From JAGPCK01 sp964535575 (GTDB taxonomy: Bacteria; Bacteroidota; Bacteroidia; UKL13-3): a stretch of DNA of 64,000 bases. Below the pieces are notes generated by a model. That model was not told the DNA's origin. It saw only the letters and a program-made list of their open reading frames with translations, and did not search any database. The position numbers and the translations under genes were made by a program. The stretch covers positions 620,001 through 684,000 of the forward strand of contig CAZHTC010000001.1 of the NCBI GenBank assembly GCA_964535575.1, given 5' to 3'. Below are positions 38,701 through 46,734 of this stretch, one piece after another; within the stretch, counting starts at the first letter, position 1; each line of letters begins with the position of its first letter.

Positions 38701-40127
38701 TTACTAATTCAGTCGGTTGCTTAGCTTCCGATACACTTAAGGCAATTGTGTATGCATTGCCTGAAGTAAAAATAAACAACTTACCTGAAAAAATTTGCGA
38801 AACCAGTCCACCCGTTTCTATTAATGCAACACCAAAAGGTGCTGGCGGATTTTACTTTCTGAATCAAAATAAATTAACCTCGGGTACTTTTTCTCCTTCC
38901 AGAAACAATCCGATTGTGAAAGAAGGGAAAAATGAAATTGTATATACCTACAAAGAAGCGACAACCGGATGCAGTAATGCTGACACTGCTGATTTAACCA
39001 TACAATTCGTTCCTGAAATAACCGTAATACATGCCAATGCCCTTTGCGAGGGAACTCCGTTTGCAATGAGTGCTTCTATGAAACGGGCTTCTAAATTGAA
39101 GTGGACCACAAACGGTGACGGACTATTCGGCACACAAAATTTTTCTGTGGATTCTCAGGTAATTTACCATGCAGGTACAACTGAAATTTCTAACCTGCAG
39201 GTAAGCATTCAGGTAATAACAACCGATAGCGGAGTATGCCCTGCTGCACGAAAAAATATTAATTTATCCATTAACCCGAAACCCACAGGAGATTTTACAT
39301 CCGAAAGAAAGGGGTGCGAACCGTTTCAGGTTTTATTTAAAGGAAACTTCAGCAATGCCTCTTCCTTTATATGGAACTTTGGAGATTCGGGCGTCTCAAA
39401 ACCCGATGATCCTACTTACCATACCGGATATGGTAAAAACAATCCGCACAACTATCCTAAAGACGGGGTTTATTCAGTAAAAGTACTCTTACGATCGGAT
39501 GAAGGATGCGAAAACCTTATTTCCAAACCACAATGGATTGAAGTATTTAATACACCGGTGGCCAATTTTAACACCGATAAAGAATGGACTACCGTGGCGT
39601 TACCAAGGTTTAGCTTTTCAGATAAAAGTTCAGGTTTTACCGCTGCCGATAAGCTAAAATACTTTTGGAACTTTGGAGACCCGCAAACTACCGGTGACAC
39701 TTCGGGTGCACAAAACCCCACCTACACTTATTCGCCCGACACCGGAACGTTCCGTGTAGTGCTTGCCATCAAAACCATTCATGGTTGTGAATCGGAAAGT
39801 GAGAAAACCGTAAATATACGACCCGATATTACCGTATCGGCTCCAACCGCCTTCAGACCGGGAAGCAACGAAAAAGGCAAACCGCTTTGTGCCGAATGTC
39901 AGAATGATAAATTTTATATTGTAGTTGACGGACAACGCACATTTCAGTTAACTATTTTTAACCGCTGGGGAGAAAAGGTATTCAGCACCAATAATCCCAA
40001 TGAAGGCTGGGATGGAAAATTTAATAACCGCGAATGCCAGCAGGATGTGTACGCATGGGAACTAACGCTTACCAGCTTTAATGGGTCGCCTTATAAGTAT
40101 TCGGGAACGGTTACGCTGGTTAGATAA
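35715..40127 (+). CDS. Large gliding/adhesin-type T9SS type B cargo with PKD domains
   Basis: 1,470 residues from the ATG at 35715, with a signal peptide ending just before the mature start THIAGSDMEF. The N-terminal 310 residues form the module seen in many large Bacteroidota surface proteins (FRIYRDCSPGN, GWTSCCRNGAITNL, IDFDSLSFDF, LDPQSGDLCFTP). The middle is a series of Cys-containing Ig/SprB-like beta domains (about 430-1180), followed by two PKD domains (IWNFGDSGVSKP near 1225 and YFWNFGDPQTTG near 1318). The C-terminus is a type B sorting domain (SAPTAFRPGSNEKG, then FNRWGEKVFS..GWDGKFNNRECQQDVYAW). It should be exported by T9SS and displayed or released. The N-terminal module recurs alone at 10354. 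Partner unknown. Confidence 0.9.
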   Translation: MRKVYILFLVLLNFLWSNPLKATHIAGSDMEFQCLGNDSFRITFRIYRDCSPGNAALGSSIPVSFSPVSCSLSQVTTNFNRTSVTPIRFKCNGREWASICEGGTFPFGIEEHVYTQTVYLKQLFPTIDSNCCLIKVGWTSCCRNGAITNLVNPLTQGFTNEGVINRCITPCNSSPQFTNKPIVAICAGQPYCYNMGVVDTIDFDSLSFDFADPLGTGGVPVPFANGFSKNQPLNYLGFGFPNLPFPSGMHLDPQSGDLCFTPMGQQQPVLAIKITEWRKINGQYVKIGETRRDAQFYTWQCPPNNPPEIEVNGNKFGNWKFEVCAGNSLCLSIIARDKDSIPPAIDTTTLSWNRGIPGATFTNVNTHQKLIREDEAVFCWTPTDNQVSSLPYYFTTTAEDMACPAATRTKAVAILVRPRPLGTHRVYRINCSNYAMQMQLTNGQNVDSSRVSYQWEVSAFNTGVFSLLNAKVYVGKTAEHTFTSEGTYVIRATMATPQCSTYYYDTVYVDPPLKAIAPADTFVCKGASITLAGQALNGVQPYVFLWENYSTNKNLQITPDTSIKHILIVTDSAGCKSLDTVEVSVKPLPVINLGPDKRFCTSDSVRFETGNNNGNGLIACLWQIQGKSDNKWFTYAKDSGQLIVTVTDSFFCKQSDTVNLYVNHPLKPQLGADDSLCVFDTITLKSGFPHQTYEWTKSGSTSVISTSPALTVVPTADGMVTYILKTEETYMQVTCPQSDTINIVALPLPAISFANDLIKNCISGSWIDFDFKTNPKPAGGVWLFNDTLLNRCINTNTSSENYGRAFDSCIGAVENEKITYYYKDKFGCKNHKSAKLTLLPGPVVFAGPDSSFCNNSNPVSISPFPNTGVGTSWSLLPSDSILCDNCLESVVRKHTFYPAKAKPGFIHMIYRAVAQNGCSNTDTLLYWVKPIPEVNAGYMQPMCENLPPVQLNTLTGITPTSGTWSGPGIDQTNQTFSPKGSNVVKYPAFNILRYSFTNSVGCLASDTLKAIVYALPEVKINNLPEKICETSPPVSINATPKGAGGFYFLNQNKLTSGTFSPSRNNPIVKEGKNEIVYTYKEATTGCSNADTADLTIQFVPEITVIHANALCEGTPFAMSASMKRASKLKWTTNGDGLFGTQNFSVDSQVIYHAGTTEISNLQVSIQVITTDSGVCPAARKNINLSINPKPTGDFTSERKGCEPFQVLFKGNFSNASSFIWNFGDSGVSKPDDPTYHTGYGKNNPHNYPKDGVYSVKVLLRSDEGCENLISKPQWIEVFNTPVANFNTDKEWTTVALPRFSFSDKSSGFTAADKLKYFWNFGDPQTTGDTSGAQNPTYTYSPDTGTFRVVLAIKTIHGCESESEKTVNIRPDITVSAPTAFRPGSNEKGKPLCAECQNDKFYIVVDGQRTFQLTIFNRWGEKVFSTNNPNEGWDGKFNNRECQQDVYAWELTLTSFNGSPYKYSGTVTLVR

Positions 40128-40194
40128 ATAATTAATGCTGACCAGGTGCAATATCGAACACTACCGTGGTAATAGTGGTGCTGTCTGCATTCTG

Positions 40195-41001
40195 CTATTT
40201 TAAATTTTTACCTTTAAGATAATTGATTATCTCTAAACGTAAGCTATCATTTTTTGTCCCATTTTCATAGTGTTGTTCCTTCAATAAGTCGGTAATGCTT
40301 ACGCATTCATAACCATTGTTGGCCGGACGTTTGAGAATACAGGATGGTACAACAGCATGCATATCTATAATTAAATACTTAGTAACTTCTAAATTGTCTA
40401 CTAATAATGAGTTTGTGATTGGACCTTCAGAAGAATCACCATTGGGGTAATAATTAATATTAGCTCCATGATTTATCATATATTTTATGAAGCTTAAGCA
40501 CTTGCTGGAATATATTGCAGTATTTAATAAATACTTTACGTTCTTTCTTTTCCCATTTAAACTATCTTCATAATACACTAAAGGTTGATTGAGGTCTCCT
40601 TTAAAAAAAATCAATTTAGAAAGTATAGTTGTATAACAACTTTGGGTATAAAATTCATTGCATGCTATTGACATTGCATTATCACTCCCATCGTTGGAAA
40701 GCAAATTTGGGTTAGCACCTTTTTCCAGAAGGATTTCTGTAGATTTTACCTTGTTGTTTGCAACAGCAAGCATCAATAATGTATGACCGAATGTTGGTTC
40801 TCTATAATCTATGTTTATAGATTTATCTTTTAATATTTCTGCTATTTTTCCAACATCTTCCTTTTCAACCGCTACAGCCAAATCCCTTACTGGAGTCTCG
40901 CTAAACAAGCTAAAGTCAAAACCTGGTAAATAGGAGTTAGTAGTACAACAGTATAATAGTGTTATAATACAACAGAAAATTATAATAGCCTTATTGCCCA
41001 T
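40195..41001 (-). CDS. Ankyrin-repeat lipoprotein
   Basis: 268 residues. A hydrophobic signal ends in a lipobox-like LLYCC (Cys about 18-19). Ankyrin units are visible: GHTLLMLAVANNKVKSTEILLEKGANPNLLS (spread over about 88-120) and ..FIKYMINHGANINYYP (about 165-182), with further degenerate copies. Ankyrin repeats bind proteins; the lipid anchor suggests the periplasm or outer membrane. The stretch is visibly more AT-rich than its neighbours, with frequent ATA and TTA codons, suggesting recent acquisition. It sits between convergent and tandem envelope genes without an obvious partner. Confidence 0.75.
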   Translation of the reverse strand: MGNKAIIIFCCIITLLYCCTTNSYLPGFDFSLFSETPVRDLAVAVEKEDVGKIAEILKDKSINIDYREPTFGHTLLMLAVANNKVKSTEILLEKGANPNLLSNDGSDNAMSIACNEFYTQSCYTTILSKLIFFKGDLNQPLVYYEDSLNGKRKNVKYLLNTAIYSSKCLSFIKYMINHGANINYYPNGDSSEGPITNSLLVDNLEVTKYLIIDMHAVVPSCILKRPANNGYECVSITDLLKEQHYENGTKNDSLRLEIINYLKGKNLK

Positions 41002-41043
41002 TTTAATTATATTCTTTTACATGCTCCGCCTTCGCTCGCGTGA

Positions 41044-41460
41044 TTAATGAGAAGGCGTGATTGCCGGTTTTATTACATTGCCCGTTATCACAATTACTTT
41101 TACGTTCGCATTTTTTGCATTCGATTTTACTCCAATCCTTTTCATAAACATCCCCGGTCTGAATTGTGAATCATAGGCAACCTTTACACTTCCAGTTCCA
41201 CCTGGTTGAATAGCCTCTTTGGGCCAAACTGCATTGGTACACCCGCAGGTAGTAATCACTTCAGTGAGTACCAAAGGCTGGGTTCCTGCATTCTTAAACT
41301 GAAAAATCGCTTCAGCTTTTTCTCCCTCCCAAATTTCTCCGAAATCAAATGTGTCGGTTTCAAAAACAATAACGGCACCCCGCATTTTTTTATGTTTTGC
41401 TGTTTGGGCAAAGGCCGTTGAAACACTCAGGAGCAAAAACAGAGCGAAGAATTTTTTCAT
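41044..41460 (-). CDS. DUF1573 exported protein, copy 1
   Basis: 138 residues from the ATG at 41460, which gives a signal peptide ending ..STAFAQ; an upstream in-frame extension to 41571 would run through the neighbouring gene. The mature part is a single DUF1573 beta-sandwich with the family core TCGCTNAVWPKEAIQPG and a late ..FMKRIGVKSNAKNANV. DUF1573 proteins are small Ig-like periplasmic or surface proteins of unknown function, very common in Bacteroidota. It follows copy 2 by 7 nt and is probably co-transcribed with it. Confidence 0.88.
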   Translation of the reverse strand: MKKFFALFLLLSVSTAFAQTAKHKKMRGAVIVFETDTFDFGEIWEGEKAEAIFQFKNAGTQPLVLTEVITTCGCTNAVWPKEAIQPGGTGSVKVAYDSQFRPGMFMKRIGVKSNAKNANVKVIVITGNVIKPAITPSH

Positions 41461-41467
41461 ACAGAAA

Positions 41468-41902
41468 CTAATGTTGCGGTATTTCCATTTTTTGCTCGGG
41501 CTGCGGAGGCATTTCAACCGTTCCTTTAATGATAAGGATGATGGGAGGTCCGGGAACATTGGTGTAAACAAACACTGCCTTGGTAAAATCGCCTATTCGC
41601 CCTTTGGTATCATATTCAACCCGTATCTTTCCGGTAGCTCCGGGTTTTATAGGCTCAGTTGGCCATTGAGGCGTGGTACACCCGCAAGACTTATCTACCT
41701 TTACAATAAGGAGCGGAGCATTGCCTGTGTTTTTAAACGTAAAAAAATGTACGGCCGGTTCGCTCTCTTTAAGACTACCGTAGTCAAATGTGTCCGACTC
41801 AAATTTAATCTGAGGTTTCAGATCAACGGGCTTGACTGGTTTTTGCGCAAAAACACAAAAACCAATTACCATGGCGAAAACAAAACTTAATGCCTTTTTC
41901 AT
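41468..41902 (-). CDS. DUF1573 exported protein, copy 2
   Basis: 144 residues, signal peptide ending ..GFCVFAQ. The DUF1573 core is SCGCTTPQWPTEPIKPGATG followed by RIGDFTKAVFVYTN. It is clearly a duplicate of copies 1 and 3. It lies downstream of the terminator of copy 3 (41937-41966), so it probably has its own promoter and heads a two-gene unit with copy 1. Confidence 0.9.
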   Translation of the reverse strand: MKKALSFVFAMVIGFCVFAQKPVKPVDLKPQIKFESDTFDYGSLKESEPAVHFFTFKNTGNAPLLIVKVDKSCGCTTPQWPTEPIKPGATGKIRVEYDTKGRIGDFTKAVFVYTNVPGPPIILIIKGTVEMPPQPEQKMEIPQH

Positions 41903-41936
41903 AACTTATCTGTTGATACCAATGTATTCTCAAATG

Positions 41937-41966
41937 AAAAAGGCCTTCTGCTTGGAGAAGGCCTTT
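41937..41966 (-). terminator. Terminator after DUF1573 copy 3
   Basis: AAAGGCCTTCT / AGAAGGCCTTT, an 11-bp perfect stem with a 6-nt loop, followed by TTTTT on the minus strand, 28 nt after the stop codon of the 41994 gene. Confidence 0.88.
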
Positions 41967-41993
41967 AAAAAATTTTGTTAATGCACCAGGAGA

Positions 41994-42437
41994 TTAATGT
42001 TGCGGAACAACAACCGGTGAGGCTGGCTGTTGATTAACCGGCTCCACATTTCCGGTAATGGTTAACATAACCATTGAAGTTTTTGCGTTGGAATTAACAG
42101 TAACTGTTTTGGTAAACGCACCCGGACGTCCCTGTGTGTTATATACCACTTTAATTACAGCTGTGGCTCCCGGTTTAATTGGTTCTTTAGGCCACTCAGG
42201 AGTAGTACATCCGCATGAAGCAGAAACGTTGGTTAAAATCAAAGGCTCTTTTCCGGTATTTTTAAATTTAAAAAGATGGGTAGCAAGTTCCCCTTCTTTT
42301 ACATTGCCAAAGTCGTATTTCTCTTCTTCAAACTTAATGTCAGCCTGATTTTTGTTTTCAACCTGCGGCTGTGTTTGCGCATTTGCAGCAAAGGTGGCTG
42401 CCAAAGCGAAAAATGTGTAAAGGATTAATTTTTTCAT
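41994..42437 (-). CDS. DUF1573 exported protein, copy 3
   Basis: 147 residues, signal peptide ending ..FAANAQ. The DUF1573 core is SCGCTTPEWPKEPIKPGATA with RPGAFTKTVTVNSNAKT. It is closer to copy 2 than to copy 1 in the core. A separate terminator follows, so it is its own transcription unit. It is divergent from the E1 gene at 42603. Confidence 0.9.
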   Translation of the reverse strand: MKKLILYTFFALAATFAANAQTQPQVENKNQADIKFEEEKYDFGNVKEGELATHLFKFKNTGKEPLILTNVSASCGCTTPEWPKEPIKPGATAVIKVVYNTQGRPGAFTKTVTVNSNAKTSMVMLTITGNVEPVNQQPASPVVVPQH

Positions 42438-42573
42438 CTTTATTCGTATTCTATTTTTGGGTGGTAAATTTACAATAACTATTCCAAATATGGAAGAATG
42501 TCAAATTTAACGCGGGATTGAGGGAAAAAACAAGCAACCGTAAATTTCATTTTTTCGCATCGCCTTTGCAGCT

Positions 42574-42581
42574 TATTTTTG
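42574..42581 (+). promoter_or_regulatory. -7 element for the fused E1 gene
   Basis: TATTTTTG, an exact TAnnTTTG, 21 nt before the ATG at 42603. It overlaps the in-frame TTG at 42579, ruling that start out. Confidence 0.55.
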
Positions 42582-42602
42582 AACTTTAAAATCAGCAACC
42601 GA

Positions 42603-45011
42603 ATGAGCGCAACCGAATCACAATCTTTAACCCTGGAGCAATTCAAACAAGTGGTAATGAACGATTACAAGGTTTGTTTTGAAAGCAGACAGGCCAGTTT
42701 ATTAGGCCGAAAAGAGGTTTTAACAGGCAAGGCGAAATTCGGGATTTTTGGCGATGGAAAGGAATTGCCGCAGATAGCCATGGCCAAAGCCTTTCGGGAG
42801 GGAGACTTCCGATCGGGCTATTACCGAGACCAAACATTTATGATGGCCAGCGGATTACATACCGTTCAGGAGTTTTTTGCGCAGCTTTACGCCAATACCA
42901 GTGTGGAGGCAGAACCCGCCTCGGCCGGAAGGATGATGAACGGACACTTTGCAACCCGAACCCTCAATGAAGACGGTACCTGGAAAGAGCTGAAAAAATT
43001 AAAAAACTCTTCGGCTGATATTTCGCCAACAGCAGGGCAAATGCTTCGGTTGGTTGGTTTGGCCCATGCTTCCAAATATTACCGCGATAACCGGGAACTG
43101 ATTGGAGAAAATCAGTTTTCGGAAAACGGAAATGAAATTGCCTGGGGAACCATTGGCAACGCCTCTACCTCAGAAGGGCATTTTTTTGAAGCCATTAATG
43201 CGGCAGGAGTGCTCAAAGTTCCCATGATTATTTCGGTGTGGGATGATGAATACGGAATTTCGGTTCATGCCAGATACCAAACTACCAAACAAAACATTTC
43301 AGAAATTTTAAAAGGATTTGAGCTAAACGACAAGGGAGAAGGATTCAATATTTACCGGGTAAACGGATGGGATTACCCCGAGCTGGTGCGTGTGTACGAA
43401 GCCGCGGCAAAAGAGGCACGCGAGAAACATATTCCGGCCATTGTGCATGTAAAAGAATTAACCCAACCCCAGGGTCATTCAACTTCGGGTTCGCATGAAC
43501 GTTACAAAAGTAAAGAACGTTTACAATGGGAACTGGAAAACGATTGCATACTTAAATTCAGGCAATGGATTATAGGCAGCGGACTGAGCACCGAACAGGA
43601 ACTGAACCGGCTGGAAGAGGATGCCAAAATTTTTGTGAATGTGGCTAAAAAATCGGCATGGGAAAATTACCTCGCCCCTATAAAAAATGATATTGCCGAA
43701 GCCTGTGTGATGATAGAGCAATTGGCTTCGGTGAGTACAAACGGAGAAGACATACGTAAGCTTGCTGCCGACCTCAGAAAAATTACCGAGCCTGTACGTA
43801 AAGATATGATGGTGGCTATTGATAAGGCCCTTCGCATTTCGTATGGCGAAAACCACACTTACCGAAACGAACTGATAGAGTTCCGCCAACAGCAAATTGA
43901 AACGAACAAAGAGCGTTACAGTTCTTATTTGTACAGCAACTCTACTGCATCGGCCATTAAAGTAGCCGAAGTGAACCCCCTGTATTCGGAGGATAGTAAA
44001 ACCGTTGACGGGCGTGAAATAATGCAGGCGTTTTTTGATAGAGTATTCGAAAAAGACCCGCGTGTGTTCGCGTTTGGCGAAGACGTAGGAAAAATAGGGG
44101 ACGTGAATCAGGGTTTTGCCGGCTTACAGGAGAAATACGGAGAAACACGTGTATTCGACACCGGAATTCGCGAACTCACCATTATCGGACAGGGATTAGG
44201 TGCTGCCATGCGCGGCCTTCGCCCCATTGCCGAAATTCAATACTTGGATTATTTGCTTTATGCATTGCAACCTTTAAGCGATGACGTAGCCACCCTGCAA
44301 TACCGAACCAAAGGCGGGCAAAAAGCACCACTTATTGTGCGTACCAGAGGCCATCGGTTAGAGGGAATATGGCATTCGGGCTCCCCAATGGGAATGATTT
44401 TGAATTCCCTTCGCGGTATGTACGTGCTCACTCCGCGTAATATGACTCAGGCGGCAGGTTTTTACAATACCATGCTCAAAAGCGATGAACCGGCCTTAAT
44501 TATTGAATGCCTTAACGGGTATCGTCTCAAAGAAAAAATGCCTGACAATTTAGGAGAGTACACCGTTATCCCCGGCAAACCGGAAGTGCTACGAAACGGA
44601 ACGGATGTTACCATTATTACCTATGGCTCCACCTGCCGCATTGCCGAAGAAGCTGCCCAGCATCTGGCAGAAATGAATGTGCATTGCGAATTGATTGATG
44701 TACAAAGTTTGCTTCCGTTTGATACCGGCCATTCTATTGTGGAATCATTAAAGAAAACCAATAAGGTAATTTTTCTTGACGAGGATGTGCAGGGAGGAGC
44801 AAGTGCATTTATGATGCAGCAGGTTCTCGAAATTCAAAACGGATACAAGTGGCTTGATTGTGCCCCGCGCACACTCACCGCAAAAGACCATCGCCCGGCT
44901 TATGCAACTGACGGAGATTACTTCTCCAAATCAAATGCCGAGCAACTGGTAGAACTGGTGATGGAAATGATGCACGAACAAAACCCGTTGCAGTTTCCGC
45001 GGTTTATATAA
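42603..45011 (+). CDS. 2-oxoacid dehydrogenase E1, alpha and beta subunits fused
   Basis: 802 residues from the ATG at 42603. The first half is an E1-alpha domain (SLLGRKEVLTGKAKFGIFGD, GYYRDQTFMMASG, SADISPTAGQM, and a thiamine-diphosphate region GNASTSEGHFFEAINAAGV..WDDEYGISV, where the usual Gly-Asp and Asn-Asn pairs are Gly-Asn and Asp-Asp). The second half, from about residue 465, is an E1-beta transketolase domain (AFGEDVGKIGDVNQGFAGLQ, DTGIRELTIIGQGLGAAMRG, RGHRLEGIWHSGSPMGM, LDEDVQGGASAFM). This fused form is widespread in Bacteroidota and is usually called branched-chain/2-oxoisovalerate dehydrogenase, but pyruvate as substrate cannot be excluded. It would supply branched acyl-CoA for iso-fatty acids. 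No dedicated E2 or E3 gene is adjacent; SucB at 25132 is assigned to 2-oxoglutarate. Confidence 0.9.
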   Translation: MSATESQSLTLEQFKQVVMNDYKVCFESRQASLLGRKEVLTGKAKFGIFGDGKELPQIAMAKAFREGDFRSGYYRDQTFMMASGLHTVQEFFAQLYANTSVEAEPASAGRMMNGHFATRTLNEDGTWKELKKLKNSSADISPTAGQMLRLVGLAHASKYYRDNRELIGENQFSENGNEIAWGTIGNASTSEGHFFEAINAAGVLKVPMIISVWDDEYGISVHARYQTTKQNISEILKGFELNDKGEGFNIYRVNGWDYPELVRVYEAAAKEAREKHIPAIVHVKELTQPQGHSTSGSHERYKSKERLQWELENDCILKFRQWIIGSGLSTEQELNRLEEDAKIFVNVAKKSAWENYLAPIKNDIAEACVMIEQLASVSTNGEDIRKLAADLRKITEPVRKDMMVAIDKALRISYGENHTYRNELIEFRQQQIETNKERYSSYLYSNSTASAIKVAEVNPLYSEDSKTVDGREIMQAFFDRVFEKDPRVFAFGEDVGKIGDVNQGFAGLQEKYGETRVFDTGIRELTIIGQGLGAAMRGLRPIAEIQYLDYLLYALQPLSDDVATLQYRTKGGQKAPLIVRTRGHRLEGIWHSGSPMGMILNSLRGMYVLTPRNMTQAAGFYNTMLKSDEPALIIECLNGYRLKEKMPDNLGEYTVIPGKPEVLRNGTDVTIITYGSTCRIAEEAAQHLAEMNVHCELIDVQSLLPFDTGHSIVESLKKTNKVIFLDEDVQGGASAFMMQQVLEIQNGYKWLDCAPRTLTAKDHRPAYATDGDYFSKSNAEQLVELVMEMMHEQNPLQFPRFI

Positions 45012-45034
45012 AAAGAAAAGGGAGCAATGCTCCC
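45011..45034 (-). terminator. Terminator after the 45065 gene
   Basis: GGGAGC-ATT-GCTCCC hairpin on the minus strand followed by TTTTCTTTTT, in the 53-nt gap between the convergent E1 gene and the outer-membrane protein gene. Confidence 0.7.
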
Positions 45035-45064
45035 TCCCCATTACTTTGCTTATACTCTATGGCA

Positions 45065-46078
45065 TTAGAAAGGAAGTTTAACTCCGATAGTGGGTATGCC
45101 ATGTTGTTTGCTGTAATGAATAAACCCAAAGGAATATTGGAAACCTTTGTACTCAAGCAAAAATCCGAAATGGCCCGGATTCCCCTTAAATACACCATCC
45201 GATTTAGCCGTTTTGGTTATAAACCCACCCTCAAGTCCATAGGAAAAAGACTCTTTTGACCGTGGACTTGCATTAACCAGAAAAAATAAGTCGTAGCCGG
45301 TATTTGAATACACTTTATTAAACTTTCCCCCGCTGAAATCAGTGAAAAAATATCCGCTCATTTTTATTCCTGTCTTAAAAATATCCTGATTGTATTTGTT
45401 GCGGTAATGGTATTGTAATGACGCCCCAACAATTGGGGTTGGAATATTGCCAACCATCATTACCCCGGCATTAGGGACCAGTTCAATTGTTTCATAATGG
45501 GTTCGGAACTTACTTACTTCTTTAAAACCGTCTAATTGCTGTACCATATCGTAACGGTAGTTTCTTTTTACTTCCTTTTTATTTGCCAATGCAAAATTGA
45601 TAGCCGCCAGTAAATTCAGGTCAGCTATTTCTTTCAAACCCATGGTGTCGTTTACATAAAACTGCATCACCATTCCATTACTTAAATCAAACAGATTCAA
45701 TTCGTGTCTTGGCAGGTTTTCATTCATGGCATATGCCTCTTTGCTCAGTTCAAACGTTTCGTCTGCATATTCTTCCTGTTTCATTTTCAACCTGCGGTTT
45801 CCGTTGGGATGAACAAGGTAAAACACCTTAACCGGGAGTTGTTTGTTTTCTGATTTATTCAATGCCGCATTCAAATCGTTCATGAAAATATTTTTTAACG
45901 AATCTGCCCGAGTATAGGCTATTATTTTAAGCATCGATTCACCGATAATTCGCACCTGTGTCTGACCGGTAAGTTTTACAACCAGTGTGTCGTTAAAGGT
46001 TAAGTGATCGTCATTCTGAGCTACGGAGCTAAACGGAAGGGCAATACAAACCCAGCACATCCAAAGTATATGTTTCAT
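45065..46078 (-). CDS. Exported protein with C-terminal barrel-like region
   Basis: 337 residues with signal peptide ..PFSSVAQ. About 25-180 is a mixed soluble part with no motif I recognise; 215-337 is a run of alternating strands ending in F (..IGVKLPF), suggesting an outer-membrane barrel. It is the third gene in a minus-strand series sigma factor - membrane partner - this gene (20-nt gap to the partner), so it may be the output or sensor arm of that ECF system. Function unknown. Confidence 0.7.
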   Translation of the reverse strand: MKHILWMCWVCIALPFSSVAQNDDHLTFNDTLVVKLTGQTQVRIIGESMLKIIAYTRADSLKNIFMNDLNAALNKSENKQLPVKVFYLVHPNGNRRLKMKQEEYADETFELSKEAYAMNENLPRHELNLFDLSNGMVMQFYVNDTMGLKEIADLNLLAAINFALANKKEVKRNYRYDMVQQLDGFKEVSKFRTHYETIELVPNAGVMMVGNIPTPIVGASLQYHYRNKYNQDIFKTGIKMSGYFFTDFSGGKFNKVYSNTGYDLFFLVNASPRSKESFSYGLEGGFITKTAKSDGVFKGNPGHFGFLLEYKGFQYSFGFIHYSKQHGIPTIGVKLPF

Positions 46079-46098
46079 AATAATAAAAATTTAGTTCT

Positions 46099-46734
46099 TT
46101 AAAAATTTGTGTGCAGCTTCAGCGGAGAGTCGAAACTGCTTTTATTTTTTGCGCTTCTTGCAAGTGCACCAATGGTAAACCGGAATTTGGGTTTGGTTGA
46201 ATTGGTTACCGCTACCCATTCCTGTGGTTTTATAGTGTCGGTAAAATCAACCACCTGTATAGCCGGTTTTGTTTTTCGCACTTCTGCCACAAGCGGCTTT
46301 TCCTGCCTTGCCGCAGCCGGAGCAACCGAATCTACAGATACCGCAACTATGGGAATGATTTGATCGACCACCGGTACTATTGATTGTTTTTTATTTCCTC
46401 CTTTAAGTTTTGACCGATGTTTTTCTTTCTTTTCAATAACCACTTTGGTTTGTTGTTTTTCGGTATTTACGGCCACCGGTTTGTTTTTATTTTCCTCAAC
46501 CTGCTGCACCATATTTCGGGGTTGCTCAGGTTTTAGGGTAAGCCAAAAAGCACCGGCCAACAACAGTATGGCAGCTGCACTGCTCCAATACCATAAAGGT
46601 TTTTTACTTTTCTTCCCTTCCAGAGAAGCTTCAATCAGTTCCCACTTACCGGCCAGTGAAATTTGGTAACCTTCGGGCAGGCTGTCCAATGAATTTATTT
46701 TCCCCTGTATAATTTTATTCTCCAAGTTTTCCAT
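46099..46734 (-). CDS. Single-pass membrane protein, putative anti-sigma factor
   Basis: 211 residues from the ATG at 46734 (an alternative ATG at 46749 adds five residues; an in-frame TTG at 46758 is less likely). An N-terminal cytoplasmic part of about 48 residues is followed by one membrane helix (about 50-67, SSAAAILLLAGAFWLTL) and a Lys/Glu/Val-rich periplasmic part without a recognised domain. It overlaps the 3' end of the ECF sigma gene by 20 nt, the usual arrangement of sigma/anti-sigma pairs in Bacteroidota. There is no zinc-binding ZAS motif (HxxxCxxC), so anti-sigma activity is inferred from context only. Confidence 0.65.
   Translation of the reverse strand: MENLENKIIQGKINSLDSLPEGYQISLAGKWELIEASLEGKKSKKPLWYWSSAAAILLLAGAFWLTLKPEQPRNMVQQVEENKNKPVAVNTEKQQTKVVIEKKEKHRSKLKGGNKKQSIVPVVDQIIPIVAVSVDSVAPAAARQEKPLVAEVRKTKPAIQVVDFTDTIKPQEWVAVTNSTKPKFRFTIGALARSAKNKSSFDSPLKLHTNF

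Noticed and set aside
40128..40194. Possible hairpin after the type B cargo gene (CACTACC..GGTAATAGTG)
   Set aside because: Too many mismatches and no T run; not a convincing terminator.
41351..41890. Plus-strand open frame of 179 codons across two DUF1573 genes
   Set aside because: The minus-strand genes have signal peptides and the conserved core; the plus frame has no homology I recognise and low-complexity composition.
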